This document shows, piece by piece, positions 1 through 5,589 of a DNA stretch of 7,143 nt. The stretch spans positions 1-7,143 of the forward strand of contig JBKKCR010000090.1 of assembly GCA_046712825.1 (NCBI GenBank). The letters are read 5' to 3'. Source of the stretch: DATFGK01 sp046712825. GTDB lineage: Bacteria; Actinomycetota; AC-67. A model generated the notes under the pieces. That model was not told the origin of the DNA, made no database searches, and was given only the letters and a program-made list of their open reading frames with translations. Made by a program: the position numbers and the translations under genes. The first letter of the stretch is position 1, and every line of letters begins with the position of its first letter.

Positions 1-58
1 CCCACCACCCCCTCCCCCGCGCCCGGGGGGGGGGCCCCGCCGCGGGCCCCCCACGGCG
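1..58. repeat. G/C-only low-complexity tract with inverted repeat
   Basis: This stretch is almost entirely G and C. It has C-rich runs at 1-24 and ten consecutive G at 25-34. GGGGGGCCC (29-37) and GGGCCCCCC (44-52) form a perfect 9-bp inverted repeat around a 6-base loop. It lies just downstream of the stop of the minus-strand sigma/anti-sigma operon, so it could act as a T-less GC hairpin terminator. Equally, it could be unreliable sequence at a contig edge, because the homopolymers are unlike anything else in the window. No gene is supported here. Confidence 0.45.
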
Positions 59-71
59 GCGTTCCTCGCCT

Positions 72-662
72 TTACGAGTCGGTTGCGTTCGCAGGCACCG
101 GCTCGCAATCGCCGACCGCGCCCTGCGCGACCGCGACGAAGACCTGTGTACCCTCGTCGGGCGGACCCTCTTTCGGACCGGACAGCACGATCACTAGGGT
201 GCGATCGCCGGTGACGTCGGCGGGATCGACATAGAAGGCAAGCGAGCCGTCGGAGCCTGCCGCGAACACGATCAGCTCATCGGTCGCGGCAACCGTCTGA
301 AAACGCGGCTCCCTACAGATGGTCCCGGACGGCAAGTAGTCGACACGAGAGGGGATGCCAGCGGCGTCAAGCTTGGCCCGGAGGCCGGCGGCGTCGCTCA
401 GGTGGTTGATCTCGACCAGGACGGTGCCATCGGACTGCGAAGTCACAGCGTAGGCCGGAGTCGTCGCCGGACCGACCAGGACGGCGAGGGTCGCAGCCAT
501 AGCCACCGCCACCGCCAGGCTCATCCCAAGGCGCATCCTGAAGCGGTGCGAACTACCCGCGGTTGCCGTCTGGCTGGGGGCCACCGACCGGTTGGCGACG
601 ACGTCCTTCAACTCCGCGAGCAGACGATTCTGGAACCCATCGCTCTCTCGGCGCGTATTCAT
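72..662 (-). CDS. putative membrane-bound anti-sigma factor (one TM, no zinc motif)
   Basis: A 196-aa protein encoded directly downstream of the ECF sigma gene. Its ATG overlaps the sigma stop as ATGA, and a strong GAGGAGG Shine-Dalgarno (670-676) lies 7 nt upstream, inside the end of the sigma gene. Layout: a short cytoplasmic N-terminus (residues 1-45) with an amphipathic-looking NRLLAELKDVV segment, one hydrophobic helix (about 46-66), then an extracytoplasmic domain opening with YAVTSQSDGTV and carrying two cysteines (C116, C186) that could form a disulfide. There is no HxxxCxxC zinc anti-sigma motif. Gene order, coupling and topology suggest that it tethers or inhibits the neighbouring sigma factor. 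Similar YAV-x-DGTV outer domains are, from memory, common beside actinobacterial ECF genes. The anti-sigma role is inferred. The protein could instead be a sensor or a secreted-domain partner. Confidence 0.72.
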   Translation of the reverse strand: MNTRRESDGFQNRLLAELKDVVANRSVAPSQTATAGSSHRFRMRLGMSLAVAVAMAATLAVLVGPATTPAYAVTSQSDGTVLVEINHLSDAAGLRAKLDAAGIPSRVDYLPSGTICREPRFQTVAATDELIVFAAGSDGSLAFYVDPADVTGDRTLVIVLSGPKEGPPDEGTQVFVAVAQGAVGDCEPVPANATDS

Positions 663-1267
663 GACACGACCTCCTCGGATAGCTGGCGCTCGTTTCCAGG
701 TGCGAGCTTGCGCTGCATTGCCTTCCGTGCGCGGTGCAACCGGACCCGGGCGGCCACGCGGGAGATGCCGAGTGCCTGCGACGACTCAACAAGCGAAAGG
801 CCGTCGAGCGCTACGAGCTCCAGCACAGCGCGATCACCATCGGGAAGTGTCTCGACGGCCGCGTACAGGCGACGCGATTGCTCCGCGGCGACGATCCGTT
901 CCACGATGCAGGCGATGTCGTCTTCCTCGACAAGCGCGCGACCTGCGATCCGACCGTACGCCCGGACCTCTCGGGCGTTCCGCCGACGGTCACCGGCCAC
1001 GACGTTGCGCGCGACCCCGTAGAGCCACGCGGCCGGATCGGCACGACCGACTCGGAAGCTTCCGGCCGAATCGATTGCGGCGAGGAACACCTCGGCCGTG
1101 AGGTCGGCCGCCCGATACGGATCGGAGACCCGGCGGGTGACGAACCGGAGGACCGCCTCGATGTGCCCTCGATAGAAGGCGTCCAGGGCCTCCGGGTCTT
1201 CGCCGATCCGCCGGACGTCGTATCCAGGCGCCTCCCCTATCACCCGTACACCTCGCTCTGTGCGCAC
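659..1267 (-). CDS. ECF-type RNA polymerase sigma factor (sigma-70 family)
   Basis: A 202-aa alternative sigma factor. Region 2 spans about residues 25-96: it opens with DPEALDAFYRGHIEAVLRFV, continues with DLTAEVFLAAI, and has the promoter-melting WLYGVARNVVAGDRRR. Region 4 spans about 133-187, with LPDGDRAVLEL followed by a helix-turn-helix (LSLVESSQALGISRVAARVR) and RARKAM. Regions 1 and 3 are absent, as in the ECF group, and no C-terminal extension is visible. Two GTG starts are possible. The one at 1267 has an AAGG only 3-4 nt away. The one at 1243, eight codons in, has AGCGAGG 7 nt upstream and may be the true start. The gene heads a two-gene operon with the membrane partner and is divergent from the subtilase gene. 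An ECF-like promoter candidate lies upstream, which would fit autoregulation. Confidence 0.92.
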   Translation of the reverse strand: MRTERGVRVIGEAPGYDVRRIGEDPEALDAFYRGHIEAVLRFVTRRVSDPYRAADLTAEVFLAAIDSAGSFRVGRADPAAWLYGVARNVVAGDRRRNAREVRAYGRIAGRALVEEDDIACIVERIVAAEQSRRLYAAVETLPDGDRAVLELVALDGLSLVESSQALGISRVAARVRLHRARKAMQRKLAPGNERQLSEEVVS

Positions 1268-1308
1268 ACCCTTTCTTAGTCGACGCGAGCCGCGGCGTTA
1301 CCGAGCGG

Positions 1309-1341
1309 GTCAGACACGCAGGGGTGGCCGTCTCGTTATCC
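1309..1341 (-). promoter_or_regulatory. candidate ECF-type promoter of the sigma operon
   Basis: Read on the minus strand, GGATAAC (1341-1335) is followed after 16 nt by CGTGTCTGAC (1318-1309). An AAC-containing -35 and a CGT/GTCT-containing -10 about 16-19 nt apart is the usual architecture of ECF-dependent promoters, which often drive their own sigma gene. Transcription would begin near 1300, about 35 nt before the GTG at 1267. The -35 is imperfect (ATAAC rather than GGAAC), so confidence is low. Confidence 0.3.
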
Positions 1342-1476
1342 AGAACCGCTTGGCCGCGTCGGTCTTGCGCCTGACCGACCAGCGAGCTCTCCCGGTGCGG
1401 GTGCGCCCCTTCTCGACCACCGCGGGCATCATGGACCACCTCCCGGCCATTGTCCCGGCCCTACTCAGGTGTCCAA

Positions 1477-1503
1477 GGGAACCGGGTGCCTGCGCTCTGT
1501 CTA
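1477..1503 (+). promoter_or_regulatory. candidate ECF-type promoter facing the subtilase gene
   Basis: GGGAACC (1477-1483) is followed, 16 nt after its AAC, by GTCTA (1499-1503). This matches the common ECF consensus GGAAC-N15/17-(C)GTC closely and fits better than the minus-strand candidate. Transcription would start near 1510 and run toward the subtilase with a leader of roughly 465 nt. Control by the adjacent sigma factor is an inference from proximity. Confidence 0.35.
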
Positions 1504-1773
1504 GGCTCGGTGGACGAAACAGTCATCGGCTACACGCCCGTCGATCTCGAACTCGGGTCCGACGTGTCTGGTTACCGGGAGGGTCTACTTCCTTCGCTTG
1601 CTCCCCCCGAGAGTGCCGGATTCACGCCCCACCAGACCGGCCGCGATGACATTTATATTCTGAGACTTCAGGTTGGGGGCAGAACACCAAATCGCAGACG
1701 GTCGCCGCTACCGACTGGAACATGATGATCTTCGGCCATATTTAGTGACCCGCCGGAGCCGCGCCCTTCATGA

Positions 1774-1793
1774 TCGGCCGAGCAGTCGGCCGA
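1774..1793. repeat. duplicated palindromic octamer (operator-like or hairpin)
   Basis: The octamer TCGGCCGA occurs at 1774-1781 and again at 1786-1793, separated by GCAG. Because the octamer is its own reverse complement, the pair is both a direct and an inverted repeat. It could be a symmetrical binding site for a dimeric regulator on DNA, or an 8-bp stem with a tetraloop in RNA. It lies about 185 bp upstream of the subtilase start. Confidence 0.5.
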
Positions 1794-1976
1794 CCTCCCA
1801 CCTCAGGTTCGAAAGCGCCTCAACGAGGCCCACGGATCGCTCCTCGATACCACCCGGCGTGACCTCTCCGCCGGCCCCAAACCGGGACGAACGCGGGTTC
1901 ACGGTACCCCCAACCGCAGGAACGGCCGGGCCGGGGGCGAAGACTCACCAAATCCCAAAACAGCTCGGAGGGAAGA

Positions 1977-3833
1977 ATGAGACGCCGTTCCGTTTCCGCA
2001 GTTCTGATCGTGCTGCTCGCGACCGCAGGGATCACGGCGGCGTCGTCGCCGAAGGCCTTTCGGCCACTGGCCGGGCTCACCCGCATCCTGAACGCGTTCC
2101 AGGGCGCGGATGTCGTTCGCGGCATCGCGACCTTCGATCGGGTACCTACGCACGAGCAGGTGGTCGCGCTCCGGCGGCTCGGCCTGCGCACCCAGCCGAT
2201 GAAGCGCCTGCCTCTGGCGCTCGTCCAGGGGCCGGTCGCCGCTTTGCGATCCGCGGTCTCCTCCGGCGTCGCGCGCGACGTCTACGCGGACGAGCGGAAC
2301 GAGCTGCTCGATACCGCGTCGTCGGACTCGATCGGGGGGGCGGCGCTCCGCGCGAAGGGCCTCACCGGGAAGGGGATGACCGTCGGCATCGTGGACTCCG
2401 GCTGCGACGCGACCCAGCCCGACATCGCCGACCACGTCGTCCACAACGTCAAGCTGGTAAGCGCGGAATACCTGAACCTCGCGCCCAACTCGAGCAACAC
2501 GCTCGTCGTGCCGGTCGATCAGCTCCCGTTCAACAACTCCGATCTGACTGCGGGGCACGGCACCCACGTTGCCGGGATCATCGCGGCCGACGGCACGACC
2601 GGTCCCGAGCACGTCGGGGTCGCGCCCGACGCCGAGCTCGTCTGCATGGCGATCGGCGAAGGGATCTTCACGACGGCCGTCGTGACGGCGTACGACTACC
2701 TGCTCGACCAGCCGGACCTGCTCGGCGTGGACGTGATCAACAACTCGTGGGGCAACTCCTTCTACATGTTCGACCCGCGGCACCCGGTTCACGTCGCGAC
2801 CCGTGCGATGACGGCGCAGGGTGTCGTCGTGGTCTTCGCCGCCGGCAACTCCGGAGATTCGAACGCGGAGATGAGCCTCAACATCTTCTCCACGGCGCCG
2901 TGGGTGATCTCGGTCGCGGCGGCGACCACCGACCGGATCCGCGGGTCCTTCTCCTCGAACGGGCTGATGTACGACAACGCGCGCCCGTTCTCGATCGGGG
3001 CAGGCGGACACAAGGCTTTCCGTAAGTACCACCTCGGCATGTATCACCCCGACGTAGCGGCTCCCGGAGTTGATATCTCATCGACGTGCTCCACGAGCGG
3101 CGTGGCGCCGGGGCCGTGCCTCGGCGATACGAACATCTCGGCGTCGGGGACGAGCATGGCGGCGCCCCACGTCGCGGGAGCTGCCACGATCCTGCTGCAG
3201 GCGAACCCCGCGTTGACCCCGGACCAGGTCCGTGAGGCGCTGCAGGTCACCGCACATCCCCTCTTCGCCGAGGTGGACGGCAAGAAGCAGGCCCTCGGCT
3301 TCTGGCAGGCGGGCTTCGGCTTCATCGATCTGGATGCCGCCGTGGAGCTGGTGACCGGCGCCGACTGGGCGCAGCGGATCACCGACCGACAGCGGATCGC
3401 GGATCGGCGTGTGCTGCGTTCGTTCGGACGCACGGTGGAACGGACCGACATGTGGACCTACGACGCCCCGCCCGTCGCGCTCGAGGGATCGGACACACGG
3501 GTGTTCACCACGGGCGTCGCACGCGGGACGAGCCTCCTGAAGGTCACGCTGGCTCACCCGAGCCTCTACGCCGTCCAAGCGAACGGCATGGAATACACGG
3601 TCACGGTTCGTGACGCGGCGGGCAAGGAGCTCGGCACCACGACCGAAGCAGAAGCCGGGCACGGAACCTCAAGCCTTCTCATCGAGCTGAAGGACGTGAC
3701 GTTCGGCGTCTTCGAGTTCGAGGTGAGCGGCATCCGCGCGGTCTCGGAACCGGACACCATCGACAGTGAATCGCTGCTGGGCCGCGTCGTGGTCCTTCAC
3801 GTCGCTCAGATGACGCCGATGGGGAGCGAGTAG
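1977..3833 (+). CDS. secreted subtilisin-like serine protease (peptidase family S8)
   Basis: A 618-aa extracellular serine endopeptidase. The ATG is preceded by GGAGGG (1967-1972) at good spacing. Residues 1-22 form a signal peptide (RRR, then a hydrophobic stretch, then ITAAS). Residues of about 30-125 look like a propeptide of inhibitor type. The catalytic domain (about 130-460) contains the full active site: Asp140 in GIVDSG, His194 in GHGTHVAG, oxyanion Asn291 in AAGNSGD and Ser393 in SGTSMAAPHVAGAA. The supporting motifs NNSWGN and HPDVAAPGVDI are also present. Residues of about 480-618 form a beta-rich C-terminal domain (VTLAHPSL, YTVTVRDAAGKELG, FEFEVSGI) resembling the jelly-roll tails that follow some subtilases. 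I cannot name that domain. No sortase motif or C-terminal TM is visible, so the product is probably released. The substrate is unknown. Divergence from the sigma operon suggests, but does not prove, stress-linked expression. Confidence 0.95.
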   Translation: MRRRSVSAVLIVLLATAGITAASSPKAFRPLAGLTRILNAFQGADVVRGIATFDRVPTHEQVVALRRLGLRTQPMKRLPLALVQGPVAALRSAVSSGVARDVYADERNELLDTASSDSIGGAALRAKGLTGKGMTVGIVDSGCDATQPDIADHVVHNVKLVSAEYLNLAPNSSNTLVVPVDQLPFNNSDLTAGHGTHVAGIIAADGTTGPEHVGVAPDAELVCMAIGEGIFTTAVVTAYDYLLDQPDLLGVDVINNSWGNSFYMFDPRHPVHVATRAMTAQGVVVVFAAGNSGDSNAEMSLNIFSTAPWVISVAAATTDRIRGSFSSNGLMYDNARPFSIGAGGHKAFRKYHLGMYHPDVAAPGVDISSTCSTSGVAPGPCLGDTNISASGTSMAAPHVAGAATILLQANPALTPDQVREALQVTAHPLFAEVDGKKQALGFWQAGFGFIDLDAAVELVTGADWAQRITDRQRIADRRVLRSFGRTVERTDMWTYDAPPVALEGSDTRVFTTGVARGTSLLKVTLAHPSLYAVQANGMEYTVTVRDAAGKELGTTTEAEAGHGTSSLLIELKDVTFGVFEFEVSGIRAVSEPDTIDSESLLGRVVVLHVAQMTPMGSE

Positions 3834-3863
3834 CGCCGCCGAGCCTCGAACGCTTGGCCGACA

Positions 3864-3882
3864 CCGCACGGGGGTTGTGCGG
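3864..3882 (+). terminator. possible weak terminator hairpin after the subtilase
   Basis: CCGCAC (3864-3869) pairs with GTGCGG (3877-3882) across a GGGGGTT loop, 31 nt after the subtilase stop. There is no following T-tract, so intrinsic termination would be weak. The 3' arm overlaps the -35 of the promoter candidate for the next gene. Confidence 0.35.
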
Positions 3883-3903
3883 GGCATCCCGACGGAATAG
3901 CAT
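3875..3903 (+). promoter_or_regulatory. candidate housekeeping promoter for the small membrane peptide
   Basis: TTGTGC (3875-3880) and TAGCAT (3898-3903) are separated by exactly 17 nt, each with a partial match to the -35 and -10 consensus. The start would fall near 3910, giving a leader of about 30 nt. That leader contains a 5-bp hairpin (CGACC-TTT-GGTCG, 3909-3921) and the AAAGGGGG ribosome-binding sequence. Confidence 0.4.
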
Positions 3904-3941
3904 CGGAACGACCTTTGGTCGAGCCGAGTAAAGGGGGCCGT

Positions 3942-4088
3942 ATGGCCGAGGAAGAGGGCAAGAAGCGAGGCAAGAAGGGCCTATTCGCTGCGATGCTCGC
4001 GGCCGTGGCCGGCCTGTTCTTCTTCATGAAGAAGAAGAAGCGCGGTGGCGAGGAATCCGGCTGGGAGGAAGCCCGCCCTTCGGGTTAG
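3942..4088 (+). CDS. 48-aa Lys-rich single-TM small protein
   Basis: A short gene with AAAGGGGG (3930-3937) 4 nt before its ATG. The protein opens with a charged head (MAEEEGKKRGKK), has a hydrophobic helix (about residues 13-29, GLFAAMLAAVAGLFFFM), then a basic cluster (KKKKR, 30-34) and an acidic/aromatic tail ending GGEESGWEEARPSG. The basic cluster after the helix predicts a membrane-anchored peptide with its C-terminus in the cytoplasm. Its size, TM-then-Lys layout, a W-x-E-A motif in the tail and a position just upstream of tRNA-Ala recall the DLW-39 family of Actinomycetota, which lies near gyrA and tRNA genes. The DLW signature itself is absent, so that is only a resemblance. The function is unknown. 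A dedicated promoter candidate and a strong downstream hairpin suggest its own transcription unit. Confidence 0.75.
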   Translation: MAEEEGKKRGKKGLFAAMLAAVAGLFFFMKKKKRGGEESGWEEARPSG

Positions 4089-4103
4089 CAGCGCCGAAGA
4101 ATC

Positions 4104-4139
4104 ATGCAGAACGCGCGGGACATCCCGCGCGTTCTGCAT
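4104..4139 (+). terminator. perfect 17-bp inverted repeat, probable terminator
   Basis: ATGCAGAACGCGCGGGA (4104-4120) is matched perfectly by its reverse complement at 4123-4139. In RNA this gives a 16-bp stem with an ACAT loop. It lies 15 nt after the small-protein stop and is followed by only three T (4139-4141). Position and stability favour transcription termination between the small gene and the tRNA. The perfect symmetry would also let it work from the other strand. Confidence 0.65.
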
Positions 4140-4169
4140 TTCCCGAGCCGAGCGGGCGCGCGGCGGGGG

Positions 4170-4175
4170 TACCAT
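4170..4175 (+). promoter_or_regulatory. candidate -10 element of the tRNA-Ala gene
   Basis: TACCAT ends 10 nt before the first base of the mature tRNA, a suitable distance for a -10 box with a very short 5' leader. No clear -35 is seen 16-18 nt upstream, so this rests on position and a four-of-six match. Confidence 0.3.
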
Positions 4176-4185
4176 GGTCGGCGAA

Positions 4186-4258
4186 GGGGACGTAGCTCAG
4201 TTGGTAGAGCACCTGGTTTGCAACCAGGGGGTCGTCGGTTCGAATCCGATCGTCTCCA
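4186..4258 (+). tRNA. tRNA-Ala (anticodon TGC)
   Basis: A complete 73-nt cloverleaf. The acceptor stem GGGGACG pairs with CGTCTCC and has a G3:T70 wobble, the hallmark recognition pair of alanyl-tRNA synthetase. The D-arm contains GCTCAGTTGGTAGAGC. The anticodon stem CCTGG/CCAGG encloses TTTGCAA, with anticodon TGC at 4219-4221. The variable loop is GGGTC and the T-arm contains GGTTCGAATCC. The discriminator is A at 4258. The 3' CCA is not encoded (CT follows), so it must be added after transcription. It reads GCA and, by wobble, other Ala codons. Confidence 0.97.
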
Positions 4259-4268
4259 CTCTGGCCTC

Positions 4269-4277
4269 TGCTATCGT
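4269..4277 (+). promoter_or_regulatory. candidate extended -10 promoter for nhaA
   Basis: TGC followed by TATCGT (4272-4277) resembles an extended -10 element lying just after the tRNA. No good -35 is visible. Transcription would start near 4284 and give a leader of about 80 nt carrying the hairpin at 4308-4342. nhaA could instead be read through from the tRNA promoter. Confidence 0.28.
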
Positions 4278-4307
4278 TCCCTCGGTGCGCCGGGAAGCCT
4301 GGTCGGC

Positions 4308-4342
4308 AGATCGGCGCCTTTCGTCTTTCTCCGGGCCGATCT
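4308..4342 (+). promoter_or_regulatory. stem-loop between tRNA-Ala and nhaA
   Basis: AGATCGGC (4308-4315) and GCCGATCT (4335-4342) are perfectly complementary. With one bulged G, two more C:G pairs extend the stem inward, leaving a T/C-rich loop. The structure ends 12 nt before the nhaA ribosome-binding region. It may terminate tRNA transcription, or form a leader structure influencing nhaA expression. No T-tract follows. Confidence 0.4.
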
Positions 4343-4363
4343 CCCCTGATCCATGGGAGTGGG

Positions 4364-5548
4364 ATGGCTAGATCGGAGGAAAGCGGACGCAGGATGTCGC
4401 GGGTGGTTCGGCCCCTCCAGCTCTTTCTGCAGACCGAGGCCGCGGGTGGCATCCTGCTGCTCGCAGCCGCTTCCGCGGCGTTGATCTGGGCGAACCTAGC
4501 CGGTGACTCCTACGATGGCCTGTGGGTTTCGACGCTCACGGTAGGCCCGGGACGATGGGCGATCACCAACGACGTCCGGCACTGGATCAACGATGCCGCG
4601 ATGGCCCTGTTCTTCTTCGTCGTCGCCCTCGAGATAAAGCGCGAGCTGATCTCGGGCGAGCTGCGCGATCGCCGCGCCGCAGCTCTGCCGGCTGCCGCCG
4701 CGCTCGGCGGCATGATCATCCCGGCGCTGGTGTACGTCGCGTTCAACGCCGGCGGTGAGGGGGCTCGTGGATGGGGGATCCCCATGGCGACCGACATCGC
4801 TTTCGCCGTTGGCGTCCTGGCCGTCGTCGGCAGCGGCTTGCCCTCGGGCTTGAAGCTCTTCCTTCTCACGCTGGCGATCGTCGACGACATCGGAGCGATC
4901 TTCGTGATCGCCGTCTTCTACACGGACATCATCTCGTTTACAGCGCTCGGCATCGCCGGGGCCCTGCTCGTTTCGATCATCCTCCTACGGCGCGTCCGGC
5001 TCGAGCTGCGTTTCGTATACGTGATCCTCGGCGTCGCGGTCTGGGTCGCGATCTTCGAGTCGGGAGTGCACGCCACGATCGCTGGAGTGCTGCTCGCGCT
5101 GGTCACCCCCGCACGAGTTTCACCTCGACTCGAGCGGATCCTTCACCCGTGGACCAGCTTCGTGATCGTGCCGTTGTTCGCCCTCGCCAACGGCGGGGTG
5201 CGATTGGCCGGCGTCGGACTCGACGACGGGAGCTCGCTTCGGGTCGCTGCCGGCGTCGTCGGCGGGCTCGTCGTTGGGAAGATCGTAGGGATCACTCTCG
5301 GGGCTGCGCTTGCCACACGGTTGGGCGTTGGGCGTCTGCCCGAAGGCGCGCGATGGAGTCAGGTCGTCGGCGTCGCAGCGCTGGGCGGGATCGGTTTCAC
5401 TGTCTCGCTGTTCATCGCGAGCCTCGCCTTCACGGACGGGGCGATCCTCGACGCGTCCAAGGTCGGCATCCTGACAGGATCCGTCGTCTCGGCGGTCGTC
5501 GGTGGCGTGCTTCTCGCTCGCGGTCGGCGGATCGAGCCGAGCGGCTAG
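4364..5548 (+). CDS. nhaA: Na+/H+ antiporter NhaA
   Basis: A 394-aa integral membrane antiporter that exports Na+ (or Li+) in exchange for H+, supporting pH and sodium homeostasis. Family signatures in order: EAAGGILLLAAA and IWANL in the first helix, INDAAMALFFFVVALEIKREL (74-94), PMATDIAF with D144, LAIVDDIGA with the ion-binding pair D174/D175, GVHATIAGVLLA with H236, PLFALANGGV, GKIVGI with K306, and GGIGFTVSLFIASLAF near the C-terminus. These correspond to E. coli D133, D163/D164, H225 and K300. Length matches the family (about 380-430 aa). The ATG at 4364 has GGGAG 4 nt upstream. An in-frame ATG at 4394, preceded at 13 nt by GGAGGA, is an alternative. The gene lies downstream of tRNA-Ala and converges on the next gene. 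Confidence 0.97.
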   Translation: MARSEESGRRMSRVVRPLQLFLQTEAAGGILLLAAASAALIWANLAGDSYDGLWVSTLTVGPGRWAITNDVRHWINDAAMALFFFVVALEIKRELISGELRDRRAAALPAAAALGGMIIPALVYVAFNAGGEGARGWGIPMATDIAFAVGVLAVVGSGLPSGLKLFLLTLAIVDDIGAIFVIAVFYTDIISFTALGIAGALLVSIILLRRVRLELRFVYVILGVAVWVAIFESGVHATIAGVLLALVTPARVSPRLERILHPWTSFVIVPLFALANGGVRLAGVGLDDGSSLRVAAGVVGGLVVGKIVGITLGAALATRLGVGRLPEGARWSQVVGVAALGGIGFTVSLFIASLAFTDGAILDASKVGILTGSVVSAVVGGVLLARGRRIEPSG

Positions 5549-5589
5549 GCGTCGCGGCTGCGGGTTAAACAACCCGCTAAGCCGCTCGG
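5537..5589. terminator. nested bidirectional hairpin shared by convergent genes
   Basis: An inner stem GCGGGTT/AACCCGC (5560-5566, 5571-5577) with an AAAC loop sits inside an outer inverted repeat, CCGAGCGGCT (5537-5546) and AGCCGCTCGG (5580-5589). The outer arms overlap the last codons and stops of both nhaA (TAG at 5546-5548) and the minus-strand gene (TAG at 5579-5577). No long T-run follows on either strand. The arrangement fits a two-way terminator between convergent genes. Confidence 0.6.

Larger units (their letters stand above)
1268..1976. other. 709-bp divergent intergenic region
   Basis: The gap lies between the minus-strand sigma operon and the plus-strand subtilase. Forward reading frames at 1260-1649 and from 1673 onward translate into Arg/Pro-rich sequence typical of non-coding frames. 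A TTG-started frame at 1450-1725 is less obviously false but has no Shine-Dalgarno. Two AT-rich islands stand out against the GC background, at 1648-1661 (containing TATATT at 1654-1659) and 1737-1745 (CATATTTAG). Both could be -10 elements, but neither has a convincing -35. Small hairpins occur at 1774-1793 and 1817-1829 (GCCTC-AAC-GAGGC). The region is long for a compact high-GC genome and is probably regulatory, or a decayed gene. Confidence 0.5.

Noticed and set aside
734..1279. A 181-codon plus-strand frame opposite the sigma gene
   Set aside because: It is antisense to a well-supported ECF sigma factor and has no domain or ribosome-binding site of its own.
1673..3025. A 450-codon plus-strand frame overlapping the subtilase
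   Set aside because: It lies in another frame of the subtilase, is extremely Arg/Gly-rich after position 2000 and shows no domain. It is a high-GC shadow frame.
1899..3047. A 382-codon minus-strand frame
   Set aside because: It is antisense to the subtilase, composed of repetitive Val/Arg/Asp/His stretches, and has no recognisable motif.
4771..5568. A 265-codon plus-strand frame inside nhaA
   Set aside because: It is an Arg-rich frame-shifted reading of nhaA, whose own frame carries all family motifs.
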